A DNA stretch of 8,632 nt from Anaerolineales bacterium (GTDB lineage Bacteria; Chloroflexota; Anaerolineae; Anaerolineales; UBA4823), in the NCBI GenBank assembly GCA_026415275.1, contig JAOAHK010000072.1, positions 1-8,632 of the forward strand, in the 5' to 3' direction. Below are positions 1 through 6,903 of this stretch, in pieces. The position numbers were made by a program, and so were the translations under genes. The notes beneath the pieces are model-generated. The model was not told where the DNA came from, did not search any database, and was given only the letters and a program-made list of their open reading frames with translations. Numbering within the stretch: position 1 is the first letter of the stretch; every line of letters begins with the position of its first letter.

Positions 1-2301
1 GAGATAAGCAGTTTGAACGGCAATCACCCCGTAGTCGGCAGCATGCGCTTTGTTGAAACCATAGCGGGCAAATTCCTCCCAGTCATCAAAAATAGCGCCG
101 GCAGTTTCTTCGGGAATACCGTTCTTTTTTGCCCCGCAGATGAATTTCTCGCGGTGTTTCAACAACTTATCTTTGAGCTTTTTGGATACCGCTTTGCGCA
201 AGTCATCTGCCTCAGCAGCCGTGTAGCCAGCCAGTTGCATCACGGCAAACATCAACTGTTCCTGATAAACGGGAAAGCCATAGGTCTCGCGGAAGATCGG
301 CTCCAACGCCGGATGGCGATACTCTACTTTTTCTTCGCCGTGCATGCGGCGGATGTAACTGGGGATGAAATCCATTGGTCCGGGGCGGAAGAGGGCGACC
401 ATGGCAATCACATGCGAGAGGCTCTTGGGCTTCATCTGCATCAAATAGCGGCGCATCCCTGAACCTTCGACTTGGAAGATGCCGGCTGTTTCGCCCCGCC
501 CCAAGAGCTCATAGGTCTCTGGATCGTCCACAGGGATGTTATACAGATTCAGGTCAATCCCGTGGCGTTGGCGAATCAGCTCACACGCCCGCGCCATAAT
601 GGTCAAGGTAGCCAAGCCAAGAAAATCGACTTTGAGCAAGCCCAAGCTCTCAAGGACAGACATCTCAAATTGGGTGACAATTTTGACCGGAGTTTCTTCA
701 CTCGTTGTCCCCGTTGGGCGATGAATCGGGATATAGTCCACAATTGGGCGGTCGGCGATTACCACTCCGGCGGCGTGTGTGCCTGCGTTGCGCACCACGC
801 CTTCCATTTGGCTCGCCGTGTCGATCAGCTCTTTGAGATAGGGCGTGCTGTCATAGATCTGCTTCAGTTCGGGCACTTCCTCCAATGCTTGCTGAATCGT
901 GACTGGTTTGCCGGGAATATTGGGGATCAATTTAGCCACCCGATCGACTTCATTTAGGGGGATGTCCATCACCCTACCGACATCGCGGATGGCAGCGCGC
1001 GCCCCCAGCGTGCCAAAGGTAATAATCTGCGCAACCTTATCCTCGCCGTACTTTCGGGTGGCATATTCCATCATCTCCACACGCCGGTCATCGCGAAAGT
1101 CCAAATCGATATCGGGCATGGAGATACGGCTGGGATTCAGAAACCGTTCAAAGATTAAGCCATGTTCCAATGGATCAACAAGGGTAATTTCCAAACAATA
1201 GGCAACAATCGAACCGGCCGCCGAACCGCGCGCGTTGTACCAAATCCCCCGTTGTCGGGCATAGCGACACAAATCCCAAACGATGAGAAAATAGGTGTCA
1301 AAACCCATCTGGTGGATAACGCCTAGCTCGTATTCTAAACGTTGGCGAATGACTGGATCGTCGGCGCGACGGCTATAGCGCTTCTTCAGCCCGTCTTCAC
1401 AAAGCTCGCGCAGATAACTTTGGGGAGTATAGCCTTCAGGCACCTCAAAGATGGGCAGATGGTAACCCTTGAAGCTCAAATCCACATTGCAGCGTTCGGC
1501 AATTAATAAAGTGTTATGGAGCGCTTGTGGCACCTCAGCGAACAGGGTGCTCATCTCCTCAGACGAGCGCAAGTAGTAGGAAGGGTCTGTCATCCTGATG
1601 CGATTGGGATCGCTGAGAACGCTGCCGGTTTGGATGGCAAGCAAAATATCCTGTAATCGCCAATCCTCTTTCTCGATGTAGTGGACATCGTTGGTAGCAA
1701 CAAATTGAGCCTGATAGCGTCTGCCCAGCGTGAGCAAGTTGCGATTGATCGTCTCTATCTCATTGATGTCGTGCTGTTGTAACTCGAGGAAGAAGCGGTC
1801 AGGCCCGAAGACCTCGTAATACCAATCCAAACGGCGTTGCGCCTCCTCTATTTGACCCTCAACAATCAAGCGCGGCACTTCGGCGGACATACAGCCCGAG
1901 GTGCAAATCAACCCCTCAGAATGCTGGGCAAGCAGTTCATGATCGATGCGCGGGTAATAATAAAATCCCTCGCACTGGGCAGCACTGACCAACTTAAGCA
2001 AATTCTGATAACCGGTTTGATTTTCGGCAAGCAGCAAGATGTGCGTGGCTTTTTTATCCAATTGCGGATCGCGCTCTTTCATAGTGAGCGCCGCTAAGTA
2101 GGCTTCCACCCCAATAATCGGTTTGACCCCAGCAGCCACAGCTTGATTGTAGAACTCCACCACACCAAACATCGTGCCATGGTCGGTAAGCGCAACGGCT
2201 GGCATGCCCATCTCTTTGACGCGCTTAACCAACTGCTTAAGGTTGCTGAACCCATCCAGCAAAGAATATTCAGAGTGGACGTGTAAGTGTACGAAACTCA
2301 T
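1..2301 (-). CDS. dnaE: DNA polymerase III alpha subunit (DnaE type), N-terminal 767 codons, runs off left edge
   Basis: Catalytic subunit of the replicative DNA polymerase. I translated the minus strand from the ATG at 2301; the frame is open to position 1 without a break. Residues 1 to about 210 form a PHP domain opening with HLHVH and containing TDHG, GVEAY and TNDVHY. The polymerase core follows: GSAAGSIVA near 360, the acidic motif PDIDLDF at 396-402 (D397/D399/D401, including the metal-binding pair), TFGTLGARAAIRDVGR, and KVDFLGL with D559 as the third catalytic aspartate. The last residues in the window include YGFNKAHAADYGVIA, typical of the fingers region. There is no exonuclease insertion of the PolC kind and no intein in the visible part. 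Family members are roughly 1,150-1,200 residues long, so about a third is missing at the left. The start is set by the usual MSFVHLHVHSEYSLLDG opening. No Shine-Dalgarno sequence precedes it. The gene is divergent from dnaG. Confidence 0.98.
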   Translation of the reverse strand, partial: MSFVHLHVHSEYSLLDGFSNLKQLVKRVKEMGMPAVALTDHGTMFGVVEFYNQAVAAGVKPIIGVEAYLAALTMKERDPQLDKKATHILLLAENQTGYQNLLKLVSAAQCEGFYYYPRIDHELLAQHSEGLICTSGCMSAEVPRLIVEGQIEEAQRRLDWYYEVFGPDRFFLELQQHDINEIETINRNLLTLGRRYQAQFVATNDVHYIEKEDWRLQDILLAIQTGSVLSDPNRIRMTDPSYYLRSSEEMSTLFAEVPQALHNTLLIAERCNVDLSFKGYHLPIFEVPEGYTPQSYLRELCEDGLKKRYSRRADDPVIRQRLEYELGVIHQMGFDTYFLIVWDLCRYARQRGIWYNARGSAAGSIVAYCLEITLVDPLEHGLIFERFLNPSRISMPDIDLDFRDDRRVEMMEYATRKYGEDKVAQIITFGTLGARAAIRDVGRVMDIPLNEVDRVAKLIPNIPGKPVTIQQALEEVPELKQIYDSTPYLKELIDTASQMEGVVRNAGTHAAGVVIADRPIVDYIPIHRPTGTTSEETPVKIVTQFEMSVLESLGLLKVDFLGLATLTIMARACELIRQRHGIDLNLYNIPVDDPETYELLGRGETAGIFQVEGSGMRRYLMQMKPKSLSHVIAMVALFRPGPMDFIPSYIRRMHGEEKVEYRHPALEPIFRETYGFPVYQEQLMFAVMQLAGYTAAEADDLRKAVSKKLKDKLLKHREKFICGAKKNGIPEETAGAIFDDWEEFARYGFNKAHAADYGVIAVQTAYL

Positions 2302-2316
2302 CAGGGGTCTAAAAAA

Positions 2317-2322
2317 ATTATA
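2317..2322 (-). promoter_or_regulatory. dnaE -10 element, extended type
   Basis: On the minus strand the sequence reads TGC-TATAAT, a perfect consensus -10 box with a TGn extension. No convincing -35 box lies 16-18 nt upstream, which is usual for extended -10 promoters. The box ends 15 nt before the dnaE ATG. A start site 6-8 nt downstream of it would give a leader of only about 8-10 nt, without a ribosome binding site. Confidence 0.7.
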
Positions 2323-2456
2323 GCATGGTCGGTAGATTGAAGGGCTTAAAGAATTTGGAATTTTAAGATTCAGGTTTTTAGCAGGCTGTAGAAGTTGTCA
2401 GCGAAAGGGAGACGGAGTCCGAGGCTTCATCGACTGTGAACACGGCGGACGAGACT

Positions 2457-2577
2457 GCCCTCACCCCCAACCCCTCTCCCACAGGGCGAGGGAGGCAGCC
2501 CTCACCCCCACCCCCTCTCCCGGAGGGCGAGGGAGGCAGCCCTCACCCCTAGCGGCGGGAAAGGGTTCGGGGTGAAG
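2457..2577 (+). repeat. GC-rich palindromic repeat cluster: two tandem 41-bp units plus a degenerate third
   Basis: Units at 2457-2497 and 2498-2538 are directly adjacent and nearly identical. Both begin GCCCTCACCCCC, carry CCCTCTCCC in the middle and end GGGCGAGGGAGGCA. Each is itself a hairpin, with CCCTC at the left arm and GAGGG at the right. A third, degenerate unit at 2539-2577 starts with the same GCCCTCACCCC but then diverges; it forms its own hairpin, with TCACCCC (2543-2549) pairing perfectly with GGGGTGA (2569-2575). A further copy lies inverted at 6222-6263. The pattern resembles dispersed REP-like intergenic palindromes. No transposase is nearby. Confidence 0.85.
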
Positions 2578-2595
2578 AAAGCGTCAGAGTGAATG

Positions 2596-2601
2596 TATAA
2601 T
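2596..2601 (+). promoter_or_regulatory. dnaG -10 element
   Basis: A perfect TATAAT lies at 2596-2601, with TG directly in front but not in the standard TGn spacing. The hexamer 17 nt upstream (TGAAGA) is a poor -35 and overlaps the right edge of the repeat cluster. The box ends only 10 nt before the dnaG ATG, so a typical start site would leave about 3-4 nt of leader. This promoter probably drives dnaG and rpoD together. Confidence 0.62.
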
Positions 2602-2611
2602 AAGAGCTAGA

Positions 2612-4513
2612 ATGTCTGCAATCGAAGAAATCAAGGCTCGGCTGGATATTGTCGATCTCGTCTCCGAGAGCGTGACCCTGCGGCGCACGGGCAAGAACTA
2701 CATCGGCTTTTGTCCCTTTCACAGCAACACGCGCACGCCCGCCTTTGTGGTTTTCCCCGAAAGCGGCACCTGGCGATGCTTTGGGCAGTGCAACGAGGGC
2801 GGCGACATCTTTGCCTTTTTGATGAAGAAGGAGGGGATTGACTTTAGCCAAGCTTTACAAATCCTTGCCCAAAAAGCGGGGGTGACCCTCAAGCCGCTCA
2901 CCCCCCAAGATGTCGCCGAGCGCGAAGAGCACGAGAACCTGCGCACTTTGCTAGAAGACGCGGTGACCTTCTTTCGCCATCAATTGTTGAACACAGAAGC
3001 TGGCCGGCAAGCGCTGGAATATCTGCGCCAGCGGGGGTTGCGGGATGAAACTTTGGAGGCTTTCGGGATCGGCTACGCCCCCAACCGTTGGGATGCCCTG
3101 TTGCAACATTTTGCTGCCAAGGGAGTTGAGCCGCAGGAGTTGCTTCAGGCTGGCTTGCTCAGCGAAAGCCAGGACGGACGTCTGCATGACCGCTTTCGTC
3201 ATCGGGTGATGATCCCCATTCGCGATGAGCAAGGGCGCATGGCGGGTTTTGGGGCGCGCATCCTTGACCCGAATGATGTGCCCAAGTTTCTCAATTCTCC
3301 TCAAACGCTTCTCTTTGATAAGGGTCGGTTGCTTTATGGTTTAGATCGCGCCCGCCGTTCGATTCGCGAAAAGGATCAGGTGGTTCTAGTGGAGGGCTAT
3401 TTGGATGTCCTTGCTCTCCATCAGGCGGGTTTTACCAATGTAGTCTCGCCGATGGGCACCGCACTCACTGAACAACAACTGTTTCTGCTCAAACGCTTTA
3501 CAAAACGCTTGGTGTTAGCCTTAGATGCCGATGCAGCGGGCGAAAAAGCTACCCTGCGTGGCTTGGAAGTCGCCCGTCAGGCAATGGATCACGACCAAGA
3601 GCTCGTTTTCGACAGTCGCGGCCTGTTGCGTTTTGAAGCGCGCTTGCAGGCTGACATTCGGGTTGCCACCTTGCCAGCCGGGGTAGACCCGGATGAGGTG
3701 GTGCAAAACGACCCAAAGCGCTGGGAACAGCTTGTTGCCCAGGCGCAACCGATTGTCGTACATGTGATGGAAACCCTCGCCGCCCAGCGGGATGTGAACG
3801 ATCCCAAGCAGAAGAACGAAATTGCCAGCCATGTGTTGCCCTTGATCAAAGAAATCCCTAATGCGGTGGAGCGAGATACCTATCTGCAGCGCCTTGCCCG
3901 CTTGTTGCGCGTGGACGAGCGAGCTCTGCTGTCTAGTCTTTCTGCAACTCGCAAGCCACCGCGCCGCTCAGTCAAAAGCCAAACCAAGCCTCAACCAGCG
4001 CCGCAAGCGGTTGCCCCGCTGGGTCAGAATTTGCTCAGCCTTGAGCAACACATTCTGGGTCTCTTGCTGCGCTTTCCCGATTTGCTTTTCCGCTTAGATC
4101 GCTCGCTGCAGGAAGAGGGGTTGGAGCGGCTCTTGCCAAGCGATTTTTCCTCCGTCGAACATCAGACTCTGCTGCGCTTGCTGCAAGAAGCGCTGGAACA
4201 AGACTTGGTAGAGCCTTTGCAATATGTTCTGCAACATCTCTCCTTGCCCATGTTGGAGGTCAGCGAAGCCATCCTTGAGAAAACGGCGGGGTTGGAAGCC
4301 AATCCTCATCGTTTGTTGGATGACCTTTTGCGGGCTGTGTTGCAGCGCCGCCAGCGCAGTTTGAATCAGCAGATCGACTATCTGCGCTTTGCTCTGCAGG
4401 AGGCGCAGACAGACGCGCCGCTGGGAGAGCTTTCCATAAAGCAGGAGATGCTCTCCCTGACCCAAACGCGCTTCAAAATCGATAAGGCGCTGAAAAGAGT
4501 CACCAGCCATTGA
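2612..4513 (+). CDS. dnaG: DNA primase DnaG
   Basis: Synthesises RNA primers for Okazaki fragments and the leading-strand start, working with the replicative helicase at the fork. The protein has 633 residues, close to family size. Residues 1-100 form the CHC2 zinc-binding domain, with C34, H37, C56 and C60; the second pair is spaced C-x3-C (CFGQC) instead of the common C-x2-C. The RNA-polymerase core has DRFRHRVMIPI (193-203), GFGARILDP and PKFLNSP. The TOPRIM fold has VLVEGYLD with E261, LALDADAAG with D305 and D307, and GVDPDEV at 357-363. About 21 extra residues (326-347) sit inside the TOPRIM region. A basic/proline linker (about 446-470) leads to a helical C-terminal domain, presumably the helicase-binding part. 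The opening MSAIEEIKARLDIVDLVSE is the family start, which fixes the ATG even though no Shine-Dalgarno sequence is present. rpoD follows after 42 bp, suggesting one transcript. Confidence 0.97.
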   Translation: MSAIEEIKARLDIVDLVSESVTLRRTGKNYIGFCPFHSNTRTPAFVVFPESGTWRCFGQCNEGGDIFAFLMKKEGIDFSQALQILAQKAGVTLKPLTPQDVAEREEHENLRTLLEDAVTFFRHQLLNTEAGRQALEYLRQRGLRDETLEAFGIGYAPNRWDALLQHFAAKGVEPQELLQAGLLSESQDGRLHDRFRHRVMIPIRDEQGRMAGFGARILDPNDVPKFLNSPQTLLFDKGRLLYGLDRARRSIREKDQVVLVEGYLDVLALHQAGFTNVVSPMGTALTEQQLFLLKRFTKRLVLALDADAAGEKATLRGLEVARQAMDHDQELVFDSRGLLRFEARLQADIRVATLPAGVDPDEVVQNDPKRWEQLVAQAQPIVVHVMETLAAQRDVNDPKQKNEIASHVLPLIKEIPNAVERDTYLQRLARLLRVDERALLSSLSATRKPPRRSVKSQTKPQPAPQAVAPLGQNLLSLEQHILGLLLRFPDLLFRLDRSLQEEGLERLLPSDFSSVEHQTLLRLLQEALEQDLVEPLQYVLQHLSLPMLEVSEAILEKTAGLEANPHRLLDDLLRAVLQRRQRSLNQQIDYLRFALQEAQTDAPLGELSIKQEMLSLTQTRFKIDKALKRVTSH

Positions 4514-4544
4514 GGCGCTCTCAAGAGTTGCGTTTTGTTTGGTG

Positions 4545-4551
4545 AAGAGGT
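4545..4551 (+). promoter_or_regulatory. rpoD ribosome binding site
   Basis: AAGAGGT ends 4 nt before the ATG at 4556. It selects this ATG over an in-frame TTG at 4535, which lies upstream of the site. The same AAGAGGT occurs 6 nt before the start of the DUF5667 gene at 6900. Confidence 0.7.
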
Positions 4552-4555
4552 AACC

Positions 4556-6157
4556 ATGAATACATCTCAAGCGAGAAGAAGAAAAAAATCCGACCTTGAA
4601 CTCTCTGAAGAGGCGCAGCGTGACTCGCTAGAGGAATTTTTCATACCGAATAAGATGGACGACCTCCTCGTGGAGTTGGAGGCAACCGATCTAGATGAGC
4701 CCGGCCAAGAGATCATTCCCTCGGAAGTGGAGGAATTGGAAAAGATCGCCGCCGAAGAGCCGTTGGATCTTTTGGAAGATCCACGTCTGCTCGCTGAATT
4801 GGATGAAGACCCGGTGCGTTTATACTTGAAGGAGATCGGTGGTATCGAGCTGTTGGACGCCGACCGTGAGTTTTGGCTAGCCACTCGCTTGGATGCCTTG
4901 CGCCGCCTAGAAACTCTGTTGCCCAGCGAGGTAAAAGCCGTGCAAAAAACCTCTCAAGCCTATTATGAAGCGCTCCTTGATGAAACGCGCACGGCTTGGA
5001 AAAGGGTCAAGGAAGACACCCAGCGCCTGAAATATGAACGCCCCGATTTGGTGAGTATTTTGGAAGAAGCGCGCGCCCTGCGAAAAAGCTGGAACCTGAC
5101 TCCTCCCTCATATGTGCGCTCTTACTTGGATAACGGCCGCTGGGGCGCAGATCGGCGCTGGGATACTCTGGCGCGCTATGTCTTTTCGGCGTATGTGCAT
5201 CTCTACCTTTTCCCCCAGACAGCAATCCCTGCCCTGAGCGAGTACATCGCAACAAAGAAGGATATGCCTACCCTGAATCGCTTAGCTGCTTATCCCCCAG
5301 ACGAAGAAGTCTTTCGGCGGGAGATCGAAGAAATCCGTCAGGCGGCAGCCGAAGCGCAATATGCCCTGATCCGCTCCAACTTGCGCTTGGTGGTCTCGGT
5401 TGCCAAACGCTACGTCGGGCGAGGTAGTGCTTTTTTGGATTTGATCCAAGAGGGGAATATCGGATTGCTGCGCGCCGTGGCGAAGTTTGACCCTGCGCGG
5501 GGGTATAAATTCAGCACCTACGCCACATGGTGGATCCGCCAATCGATCAGCCGTTCGATTGCCGACCAAGCGCGCACCATTCGTATTCCTGTGCATGTCT
5601 TTGAGTCGATCAACCGCTTGTTACGCATCCAACGCCGTCTGTTGCAGCAATACGGGCGGGAGCCCGGCTATGACGAAATGGCGTTAGAGGCTGGCTTTTT
5701 GGATGTGAAGGACGAGCAGATCATCCGCCGCTGCCGAGCGGAAGGCACGCCCATCCCGCCTGATGTGCGCCGGCGCTGGCAGCGCGCCGCGATCAAAGTG
5801 GAGCGCATTCTCCAAGCTGCTGAGGAACCCATGTCGTTAGATAGTCCGGTCGGCAGTGAGGATAACAGTCAGTTGGGTGATTTCATCGAAGATCAAGATG
5901 CGATTGAACCGATGGACGCTGCCGCCCGAGAGATGCTGCGCGAATCGATCCAGAATGCCCTCGCGGTCCTCTCTGAACGGGAACGCCAAGTGCTGGAAAT
6001 GCGCTTTGGTTTGCTGGATGGCAAAGATCACACATTGGAGGAAGTGGGGCAATACTTCAACGTCACCCGCGAGCGCATCCGCCAAATTGAATCGAAAGCT
6101 CTGCGCAAACTTCGTCACCCCACCCGCAGCCGCCACTTGCGCGATTATTTGATTTAA
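4556..6157 (+). CDS. rpoD: Primary sigma factor (RpoD/SigA, sigma-70 group 1)
   Basis: Directs RNA polymerase to housekeeping promoters. With the ATG at 4556 it has 533 residues; a TTG at 4535 would add seven. The N-terminal 75 residues are basic (RRRKK) and then strongly acidic, in place of a clear region 1.1. Region 1.2 is at about 82-115 ([16 protein letters not shown]). A non-conserved region of about 150 residues follows (116-265). Region 2 spans 266-345, with [35 protein letters not shown], and [19 protein letters not shown], which melts and reads the -10. Region 3 begins [12 protein letters not shown], with H347 and E350 in the positions that contact the extended -10 TG. Roughly 32 extra residues (382-413) interrupt domain 3. 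The loop [20 protein letters not shown] (3.2) and region 4 ([18 protein letters not shown], then [18 protein letters not shown]) are canonical. It is the second gene after dnaG, as in macromolecular-synthesis operons. Confidence 0.97.
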   Translation: MNTSQARRRKKSDLELSEEAQRDSLEEFFIPNKMDDLLVELEATDLDEPGQEIIPSEVEELEKIAAEEPLDLLEDPRLLAELDEDPVRLYLKEIGGIELLDADREFWLATRLDALRRLETLLPSEVKAVQKTSQAYYEALLDETRTAWKRVKEDTQRLKYERPDLVSILEEARALRKSWNLTPPSYVRSYLDNGRWGADRRWDTLARYVFSAYVHLYLFPQTAIPALSEYIATKKDMPTLNRLAAYPPDEEVFRREIEEIRQAAAEAQYALIRSNLRLVVSVAKRYVGRGSAFLDLIQEGNIGLLRAVAKFDPARGYKFSTYATWWIRQSISRSIADQARTIRIPVHVFESINRLLRIQRRLLQQYGREPGYDEMALEAGFLDVKDEQIIRRCRAEGTPIPPDVRRRWQRAAIKVERILQAAEEPMSLDSPVGSEDNSQLGDFIEDQDAIEPMDAAAREMLRESIQNALAVLSERERQVLEMRFGLLDGKDHTLEEVGQYFNVTRERIRQIESKALRKLRHPTRSRHLRDYLI

Positions 6158-6221
6158 GACTTTTGGAAAGCAATGATCTTTGTTACCGGTGGATTTCGTC
6201 GGAGATGTGATCTACCATTCC

Positions 6222-6263
6222 GCCCTTCCCACGCCCTCTGGGAGAGAGGTCGGAGGTGAGGGC
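6222..6263 (-). repeat. Inverted copy of the 41-bp palindromic repeat
   Basis: The reverse complement of this stretch begins GCCCTCACCTCCGACC and continues TCTCTCCCA and GAGGGCGTGGGA. It aligns along its length with the two tandem units at 2457-2538. It folds by itself: GCCCT (6222-6226) pairs with AGGGC (6259-6263), and CCTCT (6235-6239) pairs with AGAGG (6245-6249) around a five-base loop. It lies in the 182-bp gap between rpoD and the ECF sigma gene. No T-run follows, so it is not a standard terminator, though it could stabilise or attenuate the rpoD transcript. Confidence 0.75.
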
Positions 6264-6339
6264 AATTGAGACGAGGACCTAACAGTTTTGCAAAGAGTGT
6301 AATATCTGTACTCTAACTGCGTTTTAAGGGATAGGATGA

Positions 6340-6903
6340 ATGCCAGATTGGCAGGAGAAAACTGATCAGGAATTGGTAGAGCTTGCCCAAAAGGGCAACC
6401 GCGAAGCCTTTGCAGAGATTTACAACCGCTATGGCGAGGCGATCTATCGCTATCTCTACGGGCATGTGTCGAACGAACAAGATGCCGAAGATATGACTGC
6501 TGACGTCTTTCTTAACCTTTGGCGCACCTTGCCGCAATATCAGGAAAACAAAAAGGTGCCCTTTTATGTTTTTCTGTATCGCATTGCGCGCAATCGTCTA
6601 GTCGATTATTTTCGCCACCAAAAAACTCATGATGGAGAATTCGATAGCCCAGATATAGGTGAAGATACTCCTGCGCCGCGCATAACCCCTCTGATCATTG
6701 CCGGCAGGGATGTTTCTGACCTGCATCGCTATTTGCTCAAGTTACCTCCTGATTATCGCACCGTTTTGATCTTGCGTTTTCTGAACGATCTGAGCTACGA
6801 AGAAACCGCCGAGGTGATGGGCAAATCATATGGCGCGGTGCGGGTTTTGCAGCATCGCGCTCTGGCTGCCTTGCGCGCGCTGATGGAAAGAGGTGAAGCA
6901 TGA
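6340..6903 (+). CDS. RNA polymerase sigma factor, ECF subfamily
   Basis: A 187-residue alternative sigma factor with only domains 2 and 4, the usual ECF architecture and length. Domain 2 spans about residues 10-95: EAFAEIYNRYGEAIYRYLY (2.1), DAEDMTADVFLNLWRTL (2.2) and FYVFLYRIARNRLVDYFR (2.3/2.4, promoter -10 reading). A linker of about 35 residues with acidic and proline content follows. Domain 4 spans 130-185: LKLPPDYRTVLILRFLNDLS, then YEETAEVMGKSYGAVRVLQH as the helix-turn-helix, then RALAALRALM. The ATG at 6340 is preceded by AAGGG (6326-6330) at 9 nt; the ATG at 6336 is in another frame. The stop codon overlaps the start of the next gene (ATGA, 6900-6903), so the two are almost certainly co-translated. 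That gene encodes a membrane protein that probably regulates this sigma. The target promoters cannot be told from the window. Confidence 0.93.
   Translation: MPDWQEKTDQELVELAQKGNREAFAEIYNRYGEAIYRYLYGHVSNEQDAEDMTADVFLNLWRTLPQYQENKKVPFYVFLYRIARNRLVDYFRHQKTHDGEFDSPDIGEDTPAPRITPLIIAGRDVSDLHRYLLKLPPDYRTVLILRFLNDLSYEETAEVMGKSYGAVRVLQHRALAALRALMERGEA

Larger units (their letters stand above)
2302..2611. other. dnaE-dnaG divergent intergenic region (310 bp)
   Basis: Non-coding region between two divergently transcribed replication genes. From left to right it holds the dnaE promoter (minus strand, close to the dnaE start), an AT-rich stretch at about 2340-2380, an unremarkable segment at 2381-2456 in which only a GTCCG/CGGAC dyad (2417-2421 and 2446-2450) stands out, a cluster of GC-rich palindromic repeats at 2457-2577, and the dnaG promoter next to the dnaG start. 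I see no protein-coding gene and no rpsU here, although rpsU often precedes dnaG in other bacteria. Confidence 0.8.

Noticed and set aside
13..2097. Several open frames on the plus strand across this stretch
   Set aside because: They are antisense to the intact dnaE frame, which has all family motifs; their translations resemble no protein family I know.
2378..2443. A 21-codon minus-strand frame from GTG ending in SVSLSLTTSTAC before a TAA
   Set aside because: It is very short, has no ribosome binding site or homologous context, and may only be a fragment of a repeat or an old gene; there is not enough to call it.
2457..2577. Possible CRISPR array from the tandem 41-bp units
   Set aside because: The units abut directly without spacers, only two are near-identical, each is strongly palindromic, and no cas gene is present.
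4535..4555. TTG start adding seven residues to the primary sigma factor
   Set aside because: The ATG at 4556 has a well-spaced AAGAGGT that would lie inside the longer frame, and the extra residues match no sigma motif.
6158..6200. Intrinsic terminator directly after rpoD
   Set aside because: Only a four-base stem (AAAG/CTTT) without a proper T-run is present, too weak to report.
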